In this document: positions 9,582-22,130 of the stretch, in pieces
Numbering within the stretch: position 1 is the stretch's first letter
Layout: each line of letters opens with the position of its first letter
DNA from: Isoetes taiwanensis
Lineage: Eukaryota > Streptophyta > Lycopodiopsida > Isoetales > Isoetaceae
Length of the DNA: 64,000 nt
NCBI GenBank assembly: GCA_021234155.1
Contig: JAJEKV010000224.1
Location: 434,001-498,000 of the forward strand
Reading direction: 5' to 3'
The notes under the pieces: model-generated
What the model was told of the DNA's origin: nothing
Database searches by the model: none
The model's input: only the letters and a program-made list of their open reading frames with translations
Made by a program: the position numbers and the translations under genes

Positions 9582-12303
9582 CTATGGATTTTGGACTATA
9601 AATCTATCAGTAAATCGCGAGTTAATCCAGATAAACCATGGAGTTCTCTATGACCCAAATATATGCCATGATAGATAAACATGTGCCCTTTTGACAAAGC
9701 ATTTTCTGATACAAGAAGACTTATCATAGACTGAACTTATATGTAAAAGGAGTATGACCTAATATTCGGACCGGCCCCTCATCTTTTCCGACTGATTAGA
9801 TTGGACATTCACGAAGTATGTGACCTGAACCTTTATAATAAAGACATGGATTTGCATTATTTTGATTTTGTATGATCTTCTTGCATATACAAGGCCATCT
9901 GATTCAAAGGATGTGGATAGCATAGAAACTGATGTGATTACTGGTGCTTGCGGAATTGGAGAATCAAGCCGATTCTTTCTTTCTTGCCTATTCTAAAAAA
10001 AGATAGTTATCGTGATGCCCCCTGCTCATATATGATGCCCCGACCGTATATCAACAAGGTATTCCCTCTTGTAGCACAGCTCGCCAACATGTCGTTTATT
10101 TGATGTCAAGCTCTTGATGGTGAGGAAGAGTCTAATGTGGAAAGAATAGACGTGTCATTCATCCAAATCTCCTCGAGACCGCCCTAGTCATGGAGGCACA
10201 TAAATATAAGCATATAATATCATTTGTTATATATAACCATCTCAAAGGACGGGATAACCATAACAATATCACGTCAAGGTATATACAATAACACTAATAA
10301 CAAGGGGCAATCCTACCCAGGCTCAGACTCATGGGGATGGACTGACGGCGTGGGTGTCAAGAGTTCATTGCAGACATAATTCATGGGAATGGATTTGGCT
10401 GGCATAGTCCAATCCATCCGCCCCTCCTGTGCATACTTTGCAGACAGGCTGATAAGTCTTGGAACTTGACCATAGTTCACCGAGGGCATAGCCTAGGGGG
10501 GCTACTCCAGACTTTCATCCCCCCAGTCTCGATGAGGCAAGAGAATATCACTCCCCTCTAGAAGGTCCATGCCAACTAGAGGCGAGCTAGAGAGCAATGG
10601 TTTCCCATGCTCGTGTTTAGGCTTCAGGTTATAAGCATTGGCTCATCATTATTAATATTGTTTGTCTCAATAGCAGATACATATGTAGAATAGTTCTCTT
10701 TTTCTGTCAGAAATAGACGAGTCTGCTTGTTAGATCTTAATACAACTCTTCTGCTGATTGGATGCACTTAGACATAATGGAACTCAATCTTGTTATTCTA
10801 AATCCGTGAAGATTAGATGTTTATTTTGGGGTAGTATATTATGTAGCCATGTTCTCCTTTGTATCTTTATCTTAGGTCTAAATCCATATGATTAAATGGA
10901 ACAAAGGTCACTCTCACTTTGCAAAAAAATGGCATCTGATTTTGACTGTTGCCTGCATATCCTATAAATTTGTGAGTATATTTTCTGTTGATTCCACATT
11001 GAAACTAGATATATTTTATCCAACTGCGTATCAATTTATGAGTTTATTTACTGAATACAAAATTGTCGCACTTTATAGTATTATGCTTTTACTGCTAATT
11101 CTTATTGTTTCTCTTAATTTAGGTAAAAAAAAAATCATTATAAATGGTTTTAATGTTAGGGTTTATGTTAGGCATTTCCAAAAGTGTGTATAGGATGCGT
11201 GTTCAAACCTAAATCATGGCTTAATTGTTGATGTCCTTATAGAATATAGTACTGAAGTTGAGCCGCAACAAGCATTACTTTTTGTAGCTGATAGCATGGT
11301 TGTTGCAAGCTGCAAGAAAGATGTAAAGGGGCTACATCCTTGTTTCCCATATTTTTGATCATAAAGAGCTTTTATCAATCAATATTGTTAATTTAAGATT
11401 TTCAGGTCTGGCCAAAAATGTTTTTGGAATTTATTTTAGCCTGATTTCCTAAGATTTTAAAGAGTTTAGATCTTGGGAAAAATATTAGATCATCTAAAAA
11501 TCGCAGAAAAATAATTTCATATGATTTGTGTTTTGGGTACTTCGTGGCTTTGCATTATCCATCTCGGATTTCTAATCCTGGCTTTCCTCGATGTCAAAGA
11601 GGCATCGATGCCACATGCATAGGCATTTGAGCGCATCTCCAATTGCAATTCCATGCATTGCTTTCAATTTATATTTCTCTATTGGATTCCTTTGTGCTGT
11701 CTTTGTGACTTCGGAGGGCTTCTGGTAATAGGAGATGTAATTCGTCGAGTTGAAGCATAAATCACTGTGTATGTTCTTGAGTTTCGACACAGATGTGAAG
11801 AAAAAACAACGTCTTTATATCTTCTTTTCCTTTGCTCTGCTAAATGTCCGAAATAATCTGAGATGATATAGAAGCTGGTGCTTTAAGCCACAATAGTAGC
11901 TAGATATGATCCGGTCCACTCCGCGAAGAATAAACAGGTCACGTATTAATTCTTTCATAAATTAGGTAAGCTAGAAGAGTTCGGATCCAACATTCTTTCC
12001 TAATCCTCTGTCTATTTTTCTAATCTACATCTGTTGATATTTAATCACCGTCTGTTTTTCTAATCTACATTTCTTTATATTTGAATTGCAACACAATGTT
12101 TAGCGTTGAAGTTGGAAATGTCGTCCTTTTTTTTTCGAGCTCATCCTCTTCTTATACAATGCATTATTTTGGGTCATGAAAATTATGTTCTGCAAGGTAA
12201 AAAATATAAGTTTTGGCAGGAATTCTCGCCTGGTCCGATGGAAGGTTGACAACCATGGGAATATATGAACGGGATCTTTTACACATTTCTATTCCAATAT
12301 GGT
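9582..12303. other. Unassigned AT-rich DNA between Helitron-like end and LINE (copy 1)
   Basis: I see no recognisable gene in 2.7 kb. There is a GC-richer island at 10010-10620 with repeated tgatgcccc phrases near 10013 and 10033; it could be part of an old LTR but has no partner in the window. The open frame at 10888-11193 is hydrophobic and AT-driven. The 72-codon frame at 11572-11790 (minus) is identical in both tandem copies, but that follows from recent duplication and is not evidence of coding. Confidence 0.4.
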
Positions 12304-12328
12304 AAGTAGGAAGGAAGCAAGGAAGGTA

Positions 12329-12512
12329 TTTTTATCGTCTACGGAGACCAATCAGTCTATGGGACCCAATACAAAAGCGCAGCAAGCGGATTACTACCCG
12401 GATTAAAAAACCCCTGCCCCGAAGGGTTTTCGAGGGAAAAACCGTGGCAGCAATCAGCCTGCTGATAAACTGTTCCAATATACAAAATGCAAAAACACAC
12501 AAATATATACAC
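12329..12512 (-). repeat. LINE 3' UTR with conserved stem-loop (copy 1)
   Basis: On the minus strand the UTR contains CCCTCGAAAACCC, a short GC loop, then GGGGTTTTTTAATCC (12399-12440), forming an AAAACCC/GGGTTTT stem. It ends in a block (GGTCTCCG..GACGATAAAA) directly before the tail. The same arrangement occurs in copy 2 (21125-21167), at 34546-34582 and at 46462-46500, which suggests it is the recognition signal for the element's reverse transcriptase. Confidence 0.6.
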
Positions 12513-14190
12513 TCATGCACCGCACCCGTAGTGCCTAATCAGCGGGCAGCCAGGCGGGGGCAAAGGTGAGCTCGCAGATCCAGTACCTCCGGATAATGTA
12601 ACGACCTTAGAGCACGCATCGACCGGTGTGTCCATCGGCAAATGTAGGGCACGCCCTACCATACTAAGGGAGCGATCCGCCCGTGACCGGATCAATCGCC
12701 GGGCAACTCTTGTGAGATTCATCCTCAATGGCACCCATTTGATAGCACTGACAGAGCCTGTCCTGGCGGGGCTCCCCAATCCACATGCCCGTCTCGATGC
12801 GAAGATGGTGGGCACCTGTGCGAATGGAGGCAATGAGTCTCAGCGGCTTTTTGTGGGTACCGGGAACGCAGTAGAGTCAAGGGCCCCGCTAACACGGGTT
12901 GATGTGCTCCTTGTAATGGGTCGCTTTGACCACGCTTCTAGAGTGGGGGTCCCGTGTCTTGCAAGGAAGAAAGCCGCCCGTACTTCCGCAGACCGGCCAC
13001 AATCGCCCCAGGTTGTCCACCAGACGCACTGCGTTCTCTGACGCTCCATCCGGTGAACCATCGATCTCTTACCCCTCCAACAGGCCCCCGAGCCAAGGGC
13101 CCATTGCCACACAGAAGCCGTGTGTGAGCCGAAAGCATCACCATATTAACCACTTTTATGAAAATAGACGATGTGTCTATCAGGGCTACCTCATGAAGTG
13201 GCAAGAATCCAGCTCTCAAGCAGCTAGAACCGATAGGGGACTAAAGGTTTCACCCCAAGTGCCCGCGGCTAAAATGCCTTCGCACTGCTTCCAAGTCATT
13301 CCATGTCGCCAAAGAGACGCCACCGCCCCAAACCTCAACCCCATACGAAGGACTGTGGCTCGACCAACGCCCAAACAGATGTGGACCGGATGGCCCCAAT
13401 CATAGAGCTCGCCGGTGATCGTTGTTCCCGCATGGCATAAAGCGCCAACCGGCCTGGCGCCACCCGCAAGTAGCGGATGGATGGATGCCTCCCAACAGAG
13501 CGAGGAGGGGAACTCCACCCCTAGGTACTTGTAGGTGGGTGTGACCTCCACAGTCGGCCCCCGATATGTGAGTGCAAGAGGCGTGGGGTGGCGGAAGAGG
13601 ATATGAGAACCACCCCTCGTCTTGGCCGCATTCACTTGGCATGTCAGAGGCCCCCATGAATATGTCTAGGGCATCCAAGATGAGACCGCATAGCTTCGGG
13701 TGTGGGCCGGTAAGGTCAACATCGCCCCGTGATAGATGAGCCGGGCGGATGACCCGTGCAAAAGTCGTGATGCCATCCCCCCATGCTCAAGAAGCCAAGG
13801 CTCTAACCGGACAATGTAGAGGCCAAAAAGTGTTGGTGAGAGGGGGCAACCCCGCCGGACCTCGATACTACCGGGTGAATGCTTGGTCCGGCTTACGCGA
13901 TCCCCGCCAAAACAACTCTCATACAACCTATATATGGCATTCTCGCGACGGTGCCGGGGCAGCCCCAGCTGACGCAGCTTCTAGCCCATAGCTTTTACGG
14001 GGACCATATCAAAAGCCTTCGCTGAAGTCCACGGCAACAATACCCGATGGCCGTCTTCAATCGCCCGCAGTGTAAAGATATGGTCAATCGCTGAGTGGAG
14101 GGTCTAAAGCCCGCTTGTGTGAGGGCTCGCACATCCGCCGCCGCCGCCGGATCAATCACTGCTCGAGAATGCCACCAACAGTTTGTCAAA
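12513..14190 (-). pseudogene. LINE ORF2 reverse transcriptase and C-terminal region, copy 1
   Basis: Readable blocks are AKAFD near 14010-14020, IEVRRGCPLSPTLFGLYIV near 13815-13870, LIYHGAML where the catalytic Y-x-DD is expected (13715-13745), VEVTPTYKYLGVEFPSSLC near 13500-13560, and the C-terminal region from about 13220 to 12513. Frames change at least five times. It is more broken than copy 2. Confidence 0.65.
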
Positions 14191-14932
14191 TACTGAATCG
14201 ACCATGATCGTCCCCCAGAATTGGTCGACGTTGTGGGTCACCCGCCTTGTGAATGGGAACAACCCCGCTTGTGGTCCATTGTTGGGGAAACCTTCCCCGC
14301 AATGCTCGTTGAACAGTGGTAGTGAGGATCGGCACTAGCTGGCCGCCTCGCCCATTTGAGTAACTCGGCCCGTGATACCATCGAGGTCCGGCCGCTTCCC
14401 ATTAGCCAGCCCTTGCGTGCCCTCCACAACATCCTCCTCTCGCGAGAACCAATGGGGGTCATCCGCGGGGGTATGGGCGCATTGGCCCCGGTGGGTCATA
14501 GAGCCGCCACAAGTATCGTTTCACCGCGTGTGATGTCCCTTGTAGGTCGGGCTGGCCTTCAAGCACTCGGGCTAAAAAGGTTCGAGGATGAGTGTCCAAA
14601 GAAGTCAACACCTCCCCGATGCCCCGGCAAGGTACCGCCTTTGTCCTCTCAGATGGGCTGCAGATCGCGGTGGTGGCCTCGCAAACGGTACCTAAATCTA
14701 GAATGTGACGGTAGCCGGGCGCTGCGTTCTTTACACTCAAACATCAAACCATCGATTCGCTGAAATGTTGCTGTTGTCCGAGCGCGACGGGAGAGGGGGT
14801 CTCGCCAAAACACTGTCCCGCTGATCCCTAATACCCGAAGTCAACTAGTCTGGCTTTGCTCTAGTGTGGGGTCCGCAAAATTGCCGGGGGAGGCCCATGA
14901 GCATCTTGGCGTAATCCTCCTGCCGCCATAAT

Positions 14933-15800
14933 CTAGTTCCAACCGAGGATGGCGCGGGGGCTGGCATAGTGGGGGTTCCGGGCTTGCCAAACCATGTCCA
15001 AATAAAGTGGGAGGTGATCTGAGTCGATCTCCTCATCCCGACTGTCGGTGCCCACCCAGAAACGACTGATGAGATGCATATCTTGCGTGACTACGAGCAC
15101 ATAGTCGACCACACTAGACCCTCCCCCGATTGTCCCGCTCGCATGTGCACTTGCGAGAAGCGGCCACCGTGGATGTGCCATTGCAAATTATCAAGTCAAA
15201 AATACCACATAGCAGAGCAATCGTCACAAAGCGAAAGTGACCGCCGGGCCATCCGGATCCTCGCGGGCCGTTGCCTCTGGCGGACGAAGGCCGCAGGACA
15301 TCATCAGCGAGAGGGTCAAGTCTCATGGGCTGCTTTACTCCTGTCCGTGCATTGAAATCCCCAAGAAGGACGACCCTACCCAACTGCTTGTGCTGTTGTA
15401 TGTCATCATAGATCGACATAAGGGTCCATCCTATCCGCATCGGAGTGGCTACGATAGAAGGTGCTCTCTGCGTGAGGGAAATAACAGGCGGCCAGAAAAA
15501 GAGGGTTGCCACTGGCATTATGCACACGAACCCACAAGTACCGGTTGTGTCTGTCTATCCTCTGGAGGGTAACCGAATGTGCCAAAATTGTTCGGTAGTA
15601 GCAAGCAACCCCACCATGACACCCCTGTCCTGTACAGGTATTGAAGACCGAGAAATGTTGGTAACCCGGCAGATCAGGTAGCATGTGCCCAGCATGCTCC
15701 CATGTCTCCATGAGAAAGATGAGATCCATATTGGCTGCCACGGAGTTGAGACTGTCCCCCTTTTGTCAAGGGAAGCCTCGACAATTCCATGAGACCACCC
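14933..15800 (-). pseudogene. LINE ORF2 endonuclease domain, copy 1
   Basis: Counterpart of 23690-24565. MDLIFLMETW, GGVACYYR, LLGDFNARTG (15345-15370) and VDYVLV...EIDSDHLPLYL (about 15005-15115) are readable in three frames. The SDHLPL motif (catalytic His) is intact here, whereas copy 2 has an extra base at that site. Confidence 0.7.
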
Positions 15801-17394
15801 GGAGGCACAATTCCTATTTGTCAGCAGCCGTGGTATGCGCAGCCTGAGTCGCGGGGGGAGGACGGGAAGCAGAGGCTGAGTGAGAAGCAGATGGAGCGGA
15901 GGTAGCATGTGGCTGAGAGGGCGTGGGTCATGAGGGAGCAGAAGTAGGAGCAGGAGAAGGGGGGGCCATGGTAGGAGAAGGAAAAGCGTAAGGTGGCCAT
16001 GTTCACCAAGCGTTGGGGCCGCTGGGTCCGCAGCAAGAGCAGTCGGGCGAAAATGTGCATCCCGCCCCGAACCAACCCCAAGGGCAACCCCTTGGTGGCT
16101 TAATGCCTCGACCCCGACAAGCTCCCCGCCTCGCGGCCTCCTATTGTGCGGGTGTGAGGTCCCGGCCCACGCATGTGGATGTCCCCTTCAACATCTTGCC
16201 TCCGGGCGCAATATGGCATCACGCACTCCGCGCGATCCGCAAGAACCGCTAATATGACAATGCGGGCGCACCACCGGTGGCCGAGCCCCATGGCGGGCTG
16301 CTTGGGAAATGTGAATCGGCCCCGGGAATGTCATCCGATCGAGAATGTGTGTTCGGATATTGTGGGCTTAGACTCTCCCCTCCTCTTCCCGCATGCCCGG
16401 ACTACCGGGGATTGTGGCCCTCCGTCTCAAGGCTCTTGGAGTTCCACACCTGGGTGAAAGGTGGGCGAGGGCCGGGCCCGTGGCCGGGTGGTGGTGGCCG
16501 GGATGGCATGGGGTGGCTTGAGGCGGCGCAGTGCCCGGTCCCCGGGCTGCCGGGAGCGGAGGCGGGTAGCGGCCCGAGCCGGCCCGGGCCCTCCAGGAAG
16601 TCGGGAGCACGCCTCTTGTGGCCCGCCGCCGCTTGGCCATCTCCCACCGCGACCGCCGCGGCCTGACTATGAACCTCGGTAGGGAGACCATGGCCCTGTC
16701 TATGGATGGCTGCCCGCAACCCCGGAACTCAGGTGCTCGGGTAGCGAGGGCGCGCTTTCGAGCCCGCCCCAAAGACAGGGCGCCCGTGAGCCGGGCTTGC
16801 CGCCGATCGCACTCAAGATCCCGGCCGTGGTTCGGCCCCCGCAAGAGCGGCCAAGCGCCCCCGTGCCATGGTGGTGGCTTCCTCAACCTCGGGATCAAGC
16901 CGACACCGCGGACCATCGCCTCATGCATTGCCCGCCCTCTCCCCGTGTCATGGTGTCCGAGTGATGAACACACAGTAGGGCGGGCCCGCATGTCGGGCCG
17001 AAGCTCCCCGCCCGCCTGTTGCCGTTCGAAGTGTGCCAGGCCAAGGCCATCTTCTACGTGTTGTGTGCTGTGTGCCAGGATTCGTTACTATCCTCTTGAA
17101 TTCACTAGACTAGATTGTTAAGAGTTCACACGCAAGAACATACCCACACATTTCTTCCATCTTTCCACACATACGAAATATCCAAAATCCCAAGAAAACC
17201 TTAAACTATGACATCTATCTATTGCACACAATGCATTTTATTATTCCTACGCATTCCATCCGTTATGACTAATGCTCGCCATCACTAAACCCTTCACACC
17301 TGGCCCTCCATTACACCTATTGATACGTTTACATTTACAGCTTTTGACCTACAAATTCTAGTACGTCTACCCATTCCACACGTCCATGACTAAT

Positions 17395-17423
17395 GTCCGA
17401 CATCGTCGGACACACGTATTTAA
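17395..17423 (+). mobile_element. Helitron-like variant 3' end (copy 2 of the tandem unit)
   Basis: Duplicate of the terminus at 8679-8707. Here both stem arms are perfect: GTCCGAC, ATC, GTCGGAC, ACACGTAT, TTAA, T. The single difference from copy 1 (C versus T closing the stem) suggests copy 1 carries the later change. Confidence 0.5.
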
Positions 17424-17883
17424 TGTACCTAAGTATTTGATCTACCCATTCTCACCTCCACACTATTTGATGTACATATGACAAAAATTTACTTTAGTTG
17501 TTTGTTTTACAAACTATACCGAAGTAGATGTTCTATTTTGTTTACATATTCCTTTAACTTCCTACAAATTAAACATGTTTACTAGCAACCACAAATATCA
17601 CTTGCATATGGGGTGTCGAAATAGTCCACAAACACTAAAAATGCTATCTACACAATGGTTTTATAATGCACTAGACATGCCTAAACATCTCCACCATGAA
17701 CCTTACATGCAAAATCATCTGCAACTACACCCATTTGAATATGAACATCCACATGCCTCGATGCAATTAGCATCTTCCATCTACACATGCTACCAATCAC
17801 ATAAACAATCATATTGGATAACATTCCCTTGCACATACTAAGAATCTGTTACTCTAAACACATTGTACGCGTCCATGACCAAT

Positions 17884-17912
17884 GCCCAACATCGTCGGGC
17901 ACACGTTTCTAG
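17884..17912 (+). mobile_element. Helitron-like CTAG 3' end (copy 2 of the tandem unit)
   Basis: Duplicate of the terminus at 9186-9214, identical through hairpin, spacer and CTAG, and followed by T at 17913. Confidence 0.55.
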
Positions 17913-18283
17913 TGTGACATTAAAAGAGGATGTTGCATTGTCGGGATATGCACATCAGTCAACCTGCAAAAAGCTAGACACAACCCAACCACCAAAACTC
18001 CCCTCTAAAGTTTGGCTCATGATATCTGGTCTTGATATGGAACCGAAGCTTTTTATGTACTACTAATACGTTAAGAAAGCAACTCTCAAGGTCATTGAAT
18101 GGCTTGACCTATTTAGTCTAGCGGATTCATATCCAACAAATAGGGTAAAATCTAGATTCGGGCTATTACATCTAAGCAATTTTAAAACTGATTTGATATT
18201 GAAGCTTTCAAAGGTTGATGCTTTTAACTGTTCAATTCACATAAGGGAATTAATGCCTTCATTTTTATGCTCGGATTGACTAT
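17913..18283 (+). pseudogene. Unknown coding remnant (copy 2), frameshifted
   Basis: Duplicate of 9215-9581. The frame breaks around 18045-18075, where the text changes from ggaaccaagc to ggaaccgaagc and from taataatgctaag to taatacgttaag. The remainder is nearly identical to copy 1. Its function is unknown. Confidence 0.3.
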
Positions 18284-21029
18284 GGATTTTGGACTATAAA
18301 TCTATCAATAATTGCGGAGTTAATCCAGATAAACCATGGAGTTCTCTATGACCCAAATATATGCCATGATAGATAAACATGTGCCCTTTTGACAAAGCAT
18401 TTCTGTATACAAGAAGACTTATCATAGACTGAACTTATATGTAAAAGGAGTATGACCTAATATTCGGACCGGCCCCTCATCTTTTCCGACTGATTAGATT
18501 GGACATTCACGAAGTATGTGACCTGAACCTTTATAATAAAGACATGGATTTGCATTATTTTGATTTTGTATGATCTTCTTGCATATACAAGGCCATCTGA
18601 TTCAAAGGATGTGGATAGCATAGAAACTGATGTGATTACTGGTGCTTGCGGAATTGGAGAATCAAGCCGATTCTTTCTTTCTTGCCTATTCTCAAAAAAG
18701 ATAGTTATCGTGATGCCCCCTGCTCATATATGATGCCCCGACCGTATATCAACAAGGTATTCCCTCTTGTAGCACAGCTCGCCAACATGTCGTTTATTTG
18801 ATGTCAAGCTCTTGATGGTGAGGAAGAGTCTAATGTGGAAAGAATAGACGTGTCATTCATCCCGTCTCCCTCGAGACCGTCCTAGCTGCGGAGGCGCATA
18901 AATATAAGCATATAATATCATTTGTTATATATAACCATCTCAAAGGACGGGATAACCATAACAATATCACGTCAAGGTATATACAATAACACTAATAAAA
19001 AGGGGCAATCCTACCCAGGCTCAGACTCATGGGGATGGACTGACGGCGTGGGTGTCAAGAGTTCATTGCAGACATAATTCATGGGAATGGATTTGGCTGG
19101 CATAGGAACATGGTCGTTTGGATAGTCCAATCCATCCGCCCCTCCTGTGCATACTTTGCAGACAGGCTGATAAGTCTTGGAACTTGACCATAGTTCACCG
19201 AGGGCATAGCCTAGGGGGGCTACTCCAGACTTTCATCCCCCCAGTCTCGATGAGGCAGGAGAATATCACTCCCCTCTAGAAGGTCCATGCCAACTAGAGG
19301 CGAGCTAGAGAGCAATGGTTTCCCATGCTCGTGTTTAGGCTTCAGGTTATAAGCATTGGCTCATCATTATTAATATTGTTTGTCTCAATAGCAGATACAT
19401 ATGTAGAATAGTTCTCTTTTTCTGTCAGAAATAGACGAGTCTGCTTGTTAGATCTTAATACAACTCTTCTGCTGATTGGATGCACTTAGACATAATGGAA
19501 CTCAATCTTGTTATTCTAAATCCGTGAAGATTAGATGTTTATTTTGGGGTAGTATATTATGTAGCCATGTTCTCCTTTGTATCTTTATCTTAGGTCTAAA
19601 TCCATATGATTAAATGGAACAAAGGCATGTCACTCTCACTTTGCAAAAAAATGGCATCTGATTTTGACTGTTGCCTGCATATCCTATAAATTTGTGAGTA
19701 TATTTTCTGTTGATTCCACATTGAAACTAGATATATTTTATCCAACTGCATATCAATTTATGAGTTTATTTACTGAATACAAAATTGTCGCACTTTATAG
19801 TATTATGCTTTTACTGCTAATTCTTATTGTTTCTCTTAATTTAGGTAGCAGAAAAAAAATCATTATAAATGGTTTATAATGTTAGGGTTTATGTTAGGCA
19901 TTTGTGCGGGTGTATAGGATGCGTGTTCAAACCTAAATCATGGCTTAATTGTTGATGTCCTTATAGAATATAGTACTGAAGTTGAGCCGCAACAAGCATT
20001 ACTTTTTGTAGCTGATAGCATGGTTGTTGCAAGCTGCAAGAAAGATGTAAAGGGGCTACATCCTTGTTTCCCATATTTTTGATCATAAAGAGCTTTTATC
20101 AATCAATATTGTTAATTTAAGATTTTCAGGTCTGGCCAAAAATGTTTTTGGAATTTATTTTAGCCTGATTTCCTAAGATTTTAAAGAGTTTAGATGCCGG
20201 AAAAATATTCCGATCATCTAAAAATCGCAGAAAAATAATTTCATATGATTTGTGTTTTGGGTACTTCGTGGCTTTGCATTATCCATCTCGGATTTCTAAT
20301 CCTGGCTTTCCTCGATGTCAAAGAGGCATCGATGCCACATGCATAGGCATTTGAGCGCATCTCCAATTGCAATTCCATGCATTGCTTTCAATTTATATTT
20401 CTCTATTGGATTCCTTTGTGCTGTCTTTGTGACTTCGGAGGGCTTCTGGTAATAGGAGATGTAATTCGTCGAGTTGAAGCATAAATCACTGTGTATGTTC
20501 TTGAGTTTCGACACAGATGTGAAGAAAAAACAACGTCTTTATATCTTCTTTTCCTTTGCTCTGCTAAATGTCCGAAATAATCTGAGATGATATAGAAGCT
20601 GGTGCTTTAAGCCACAATAGTAGCTAGATATGATCCGGTCCACTCCGCGAAGAATAAACAGGTCACGTATTAATTCTTTCATAAATTAGGTAAGCTAGAA
20701 GAGTTCGGATCCAACATTCTTTCCTAATCCTCTGTCTATTTTTCTAATCTACATCTGTTGATATTTAATCACCGTCTGTTTTTCTAATCTACATTTCTTT
20801 ATATTTGAATTGCAACACAATGTTTAGCGTTGAAGTTGGAAATGTCGTCCTTTTTTTTTTTCGAGCTCATCCTCTTCTTATACAATGCATTATTTTGGGT
20901 CATGAAAATTATGTTCTGCAAGGTAAAAAATATAAGTTTTGGCAGGAATTCTCGCCTGGTCCGATGGAAGGTTGACAACCATGGGAATATATGAACGGGA
21001 TCTTTTACACATTTCTATTCCAATATGGT
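18284..21029. other. Unassigned AT-rich DNA between Helitron-like end and LINE (copy 2)
   Basis: Duplicate of 9582-12303 with a few block differences: a 19-bp extra segment at about 19108-19126, an altered 15-20 bp stretch near 18860-18895, and small changes near 19845-19905 and 20195-20215. No gene was recognised. Confidence 0.4.
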
Positions 21030-21264
21030 AAGTAGGAAGGAAGCAAGGAAGGTATTTTTATCGTCTACGGAGACCAATCAGTCTATGGGACCCAATACAA
21101 AAGCGCAGCAAGCGGATTACTACCCGGATTAAAAAACCCCTGCCCCGAAGGGTTTTCGAGGGAAAAACCGTGGCAGCAATCAGCCTGCTGATAAACTGTT
21201 CCAATATACAAAATGCAAAAACACACAAATATATACACTCATGCACCGCACCCGTAGTGCCTAA

Positions 21265-22130
21265 TCAGCGGGCAGCCAGGCGGGGGCAAAGGTGAGCTCG
21301 CAGATCCAGTACCTCCTGAATGTACGACCCTAGAGCACGTACTGACGGTGTGTCCATCAGCAAATGTAGGGGCACGTCCGGCCGTACTAAGGGAGCGTAT
21401 CTGGCCCAGATCTGACTGAATGCTGGGCAACTCTTGTGAGATTCATCCTCAATGGCACCCATTTGATAGCACTGACAGAGCCTGTCCTGGCGGGGCTCCC
21501 CAATCCACATGCCCGTCTCGATACGAAGATGGTGGGCACCTGTGCGAATGGAGGCAATGAGTCCGGCGCTTTTGGCAGCCGGGAACCTTGGTAGAGCCAA
21601 GGGCCCCTGCCAACACGCGGGTTGATGTGCTCCTTGTAATGGGTCGTTTTGACCTGCTCTAGAGTGCCGGGGTCCCAGGTCTTGCCAAGGAAGCAAGCGT
21701 CCAGGTACTTCCACAGACTGTCACAATCGGCCTCTCAGGTCCACCTTGACCTTTTGTGCTCTCGCGACGTTCCATCCGGTGAACCACCGATCTCTCTTAC
21801 CCCTCCAACAGGGCCCCGAGCGCCAAGGGGCCCATTGCCACTGGCAGAAGCCGAGTGTGAGCCGAAAGCATCACCCATATTAACCACTTTATGAAAATAG
21901 ACGATGTGTCTATCAAGGGCTACCCGCTGAAGTGGCAAGAATCCAGTTTCCTGCAGCAGAATCTGATAGGGGACTAAAGGTTTCACCCCAAGTGCCCGTG
22001 CCAAAAATGCCTTCTGCACCTGCTCCAAGTCATTCCATGTCGCCAAAGAGACGACCGGGCCCCAAACCTCGACCCCATACATAAGGGACAGTTCGACCAA
22101 ACCAAAAGCAGATGTGACCGATGGCCCCAA
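21265..22130 (-). pseudogene. LINE ORF2 thumb and C-terminal region, copy 2
   Basis: The frame 22130-21735 carries LEQVQKAFLARALGVK...PYQILLQETGFLPLQ, the post-RT region typical of LINE ORF2. The frame 21714-21265 contains HHLRIETGMWIG then CQCYQMGAIEDESH, a Cys/His-containing C-terminal segment that recurs at 34260-34440, 38100-38273 and 46080-46300. A frameshift separates the two frames. Confidence 0.65.

Larger units (their letters stand above)
8362..17068. repeat. Tandem segmental duplication, copy 1 (about 8.7 kb)
   Basis: Starting at ggattcgttactatcc, the sequence repeats from 17078 in the same order and orientation: Helitron-like termini, unassigned AT-rich DNA, then a LINE on the minus strand. 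Copy 1 ends inside the LINE (about 17068) and is followed by a few filler bases (tgtgtgcca) and then the start of copy 2. The left flank before 8362 is unrelated to the sequence before 17078. The AT-rich half is nearly identical between copies, with a few indels (for example 16 bp near 8943 and 19 bp present only in copy 2 near 19108). The GC-rich LINE half differs much more. Confidence 0.9.
12304..17068 (-). mobile_element. GC-rich LINE (non-LTR retrotransposon), copy 1, 5'-truncated by the duplication junction
   Basis: On the minus strand the order is ORF1 remnant (about 16.99-16.0 kb), endonuclease (15.80-14.93 kb), reverse transcriptase (14.2-13.2 kb), a C-terminal domain (13.2-12.5 kb), a 3' UTR and a CCTT-type tail (12328-12304). 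Seen: a VSWNCRGF endonuclease start near 15775-15800, GDFNAR near 15345-15366, SDHLPL near 15010-15030, AKAFD near 14015 and CPLSPTLFGLYI near 13840. All reading frames are broken by many small indels, so the copy as written cannot encode a protein. The GC content is far above the host DNA. The 5' end is lost at the tandem-duplication junction. Confidence 0.85.

Noticed and set aside
10005-10620. Possible LTR (tgatgcccc phrases and a GC-richer island)
   Set aside because: No second LTR, primer-binding site, polypurine tract or target duplication could be shown.
10888-11193. A 101-codon hydrophobic frame that looks like a membrane protein
   Set aside because: It is AT-driven Leu/Ile composition; the duplicate copy at 19664-19879 has a different start and end, so it is not maintained.
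11572-11790. A 72-codon frame identical in both tandem copies
   Set aside because: Identity follows from the recent duplication; there is no family resemblance or codon signal.
16368-16991. A 207-codon minus-strand frame and a 167-codon plus-strand frame (16618-17121)
   Set aside because: They are in the GC-rich ORF1 region of LINE copy 1; few stops occur by chance at this GC content, and the minus frame is only a broken stretch of ORF1.
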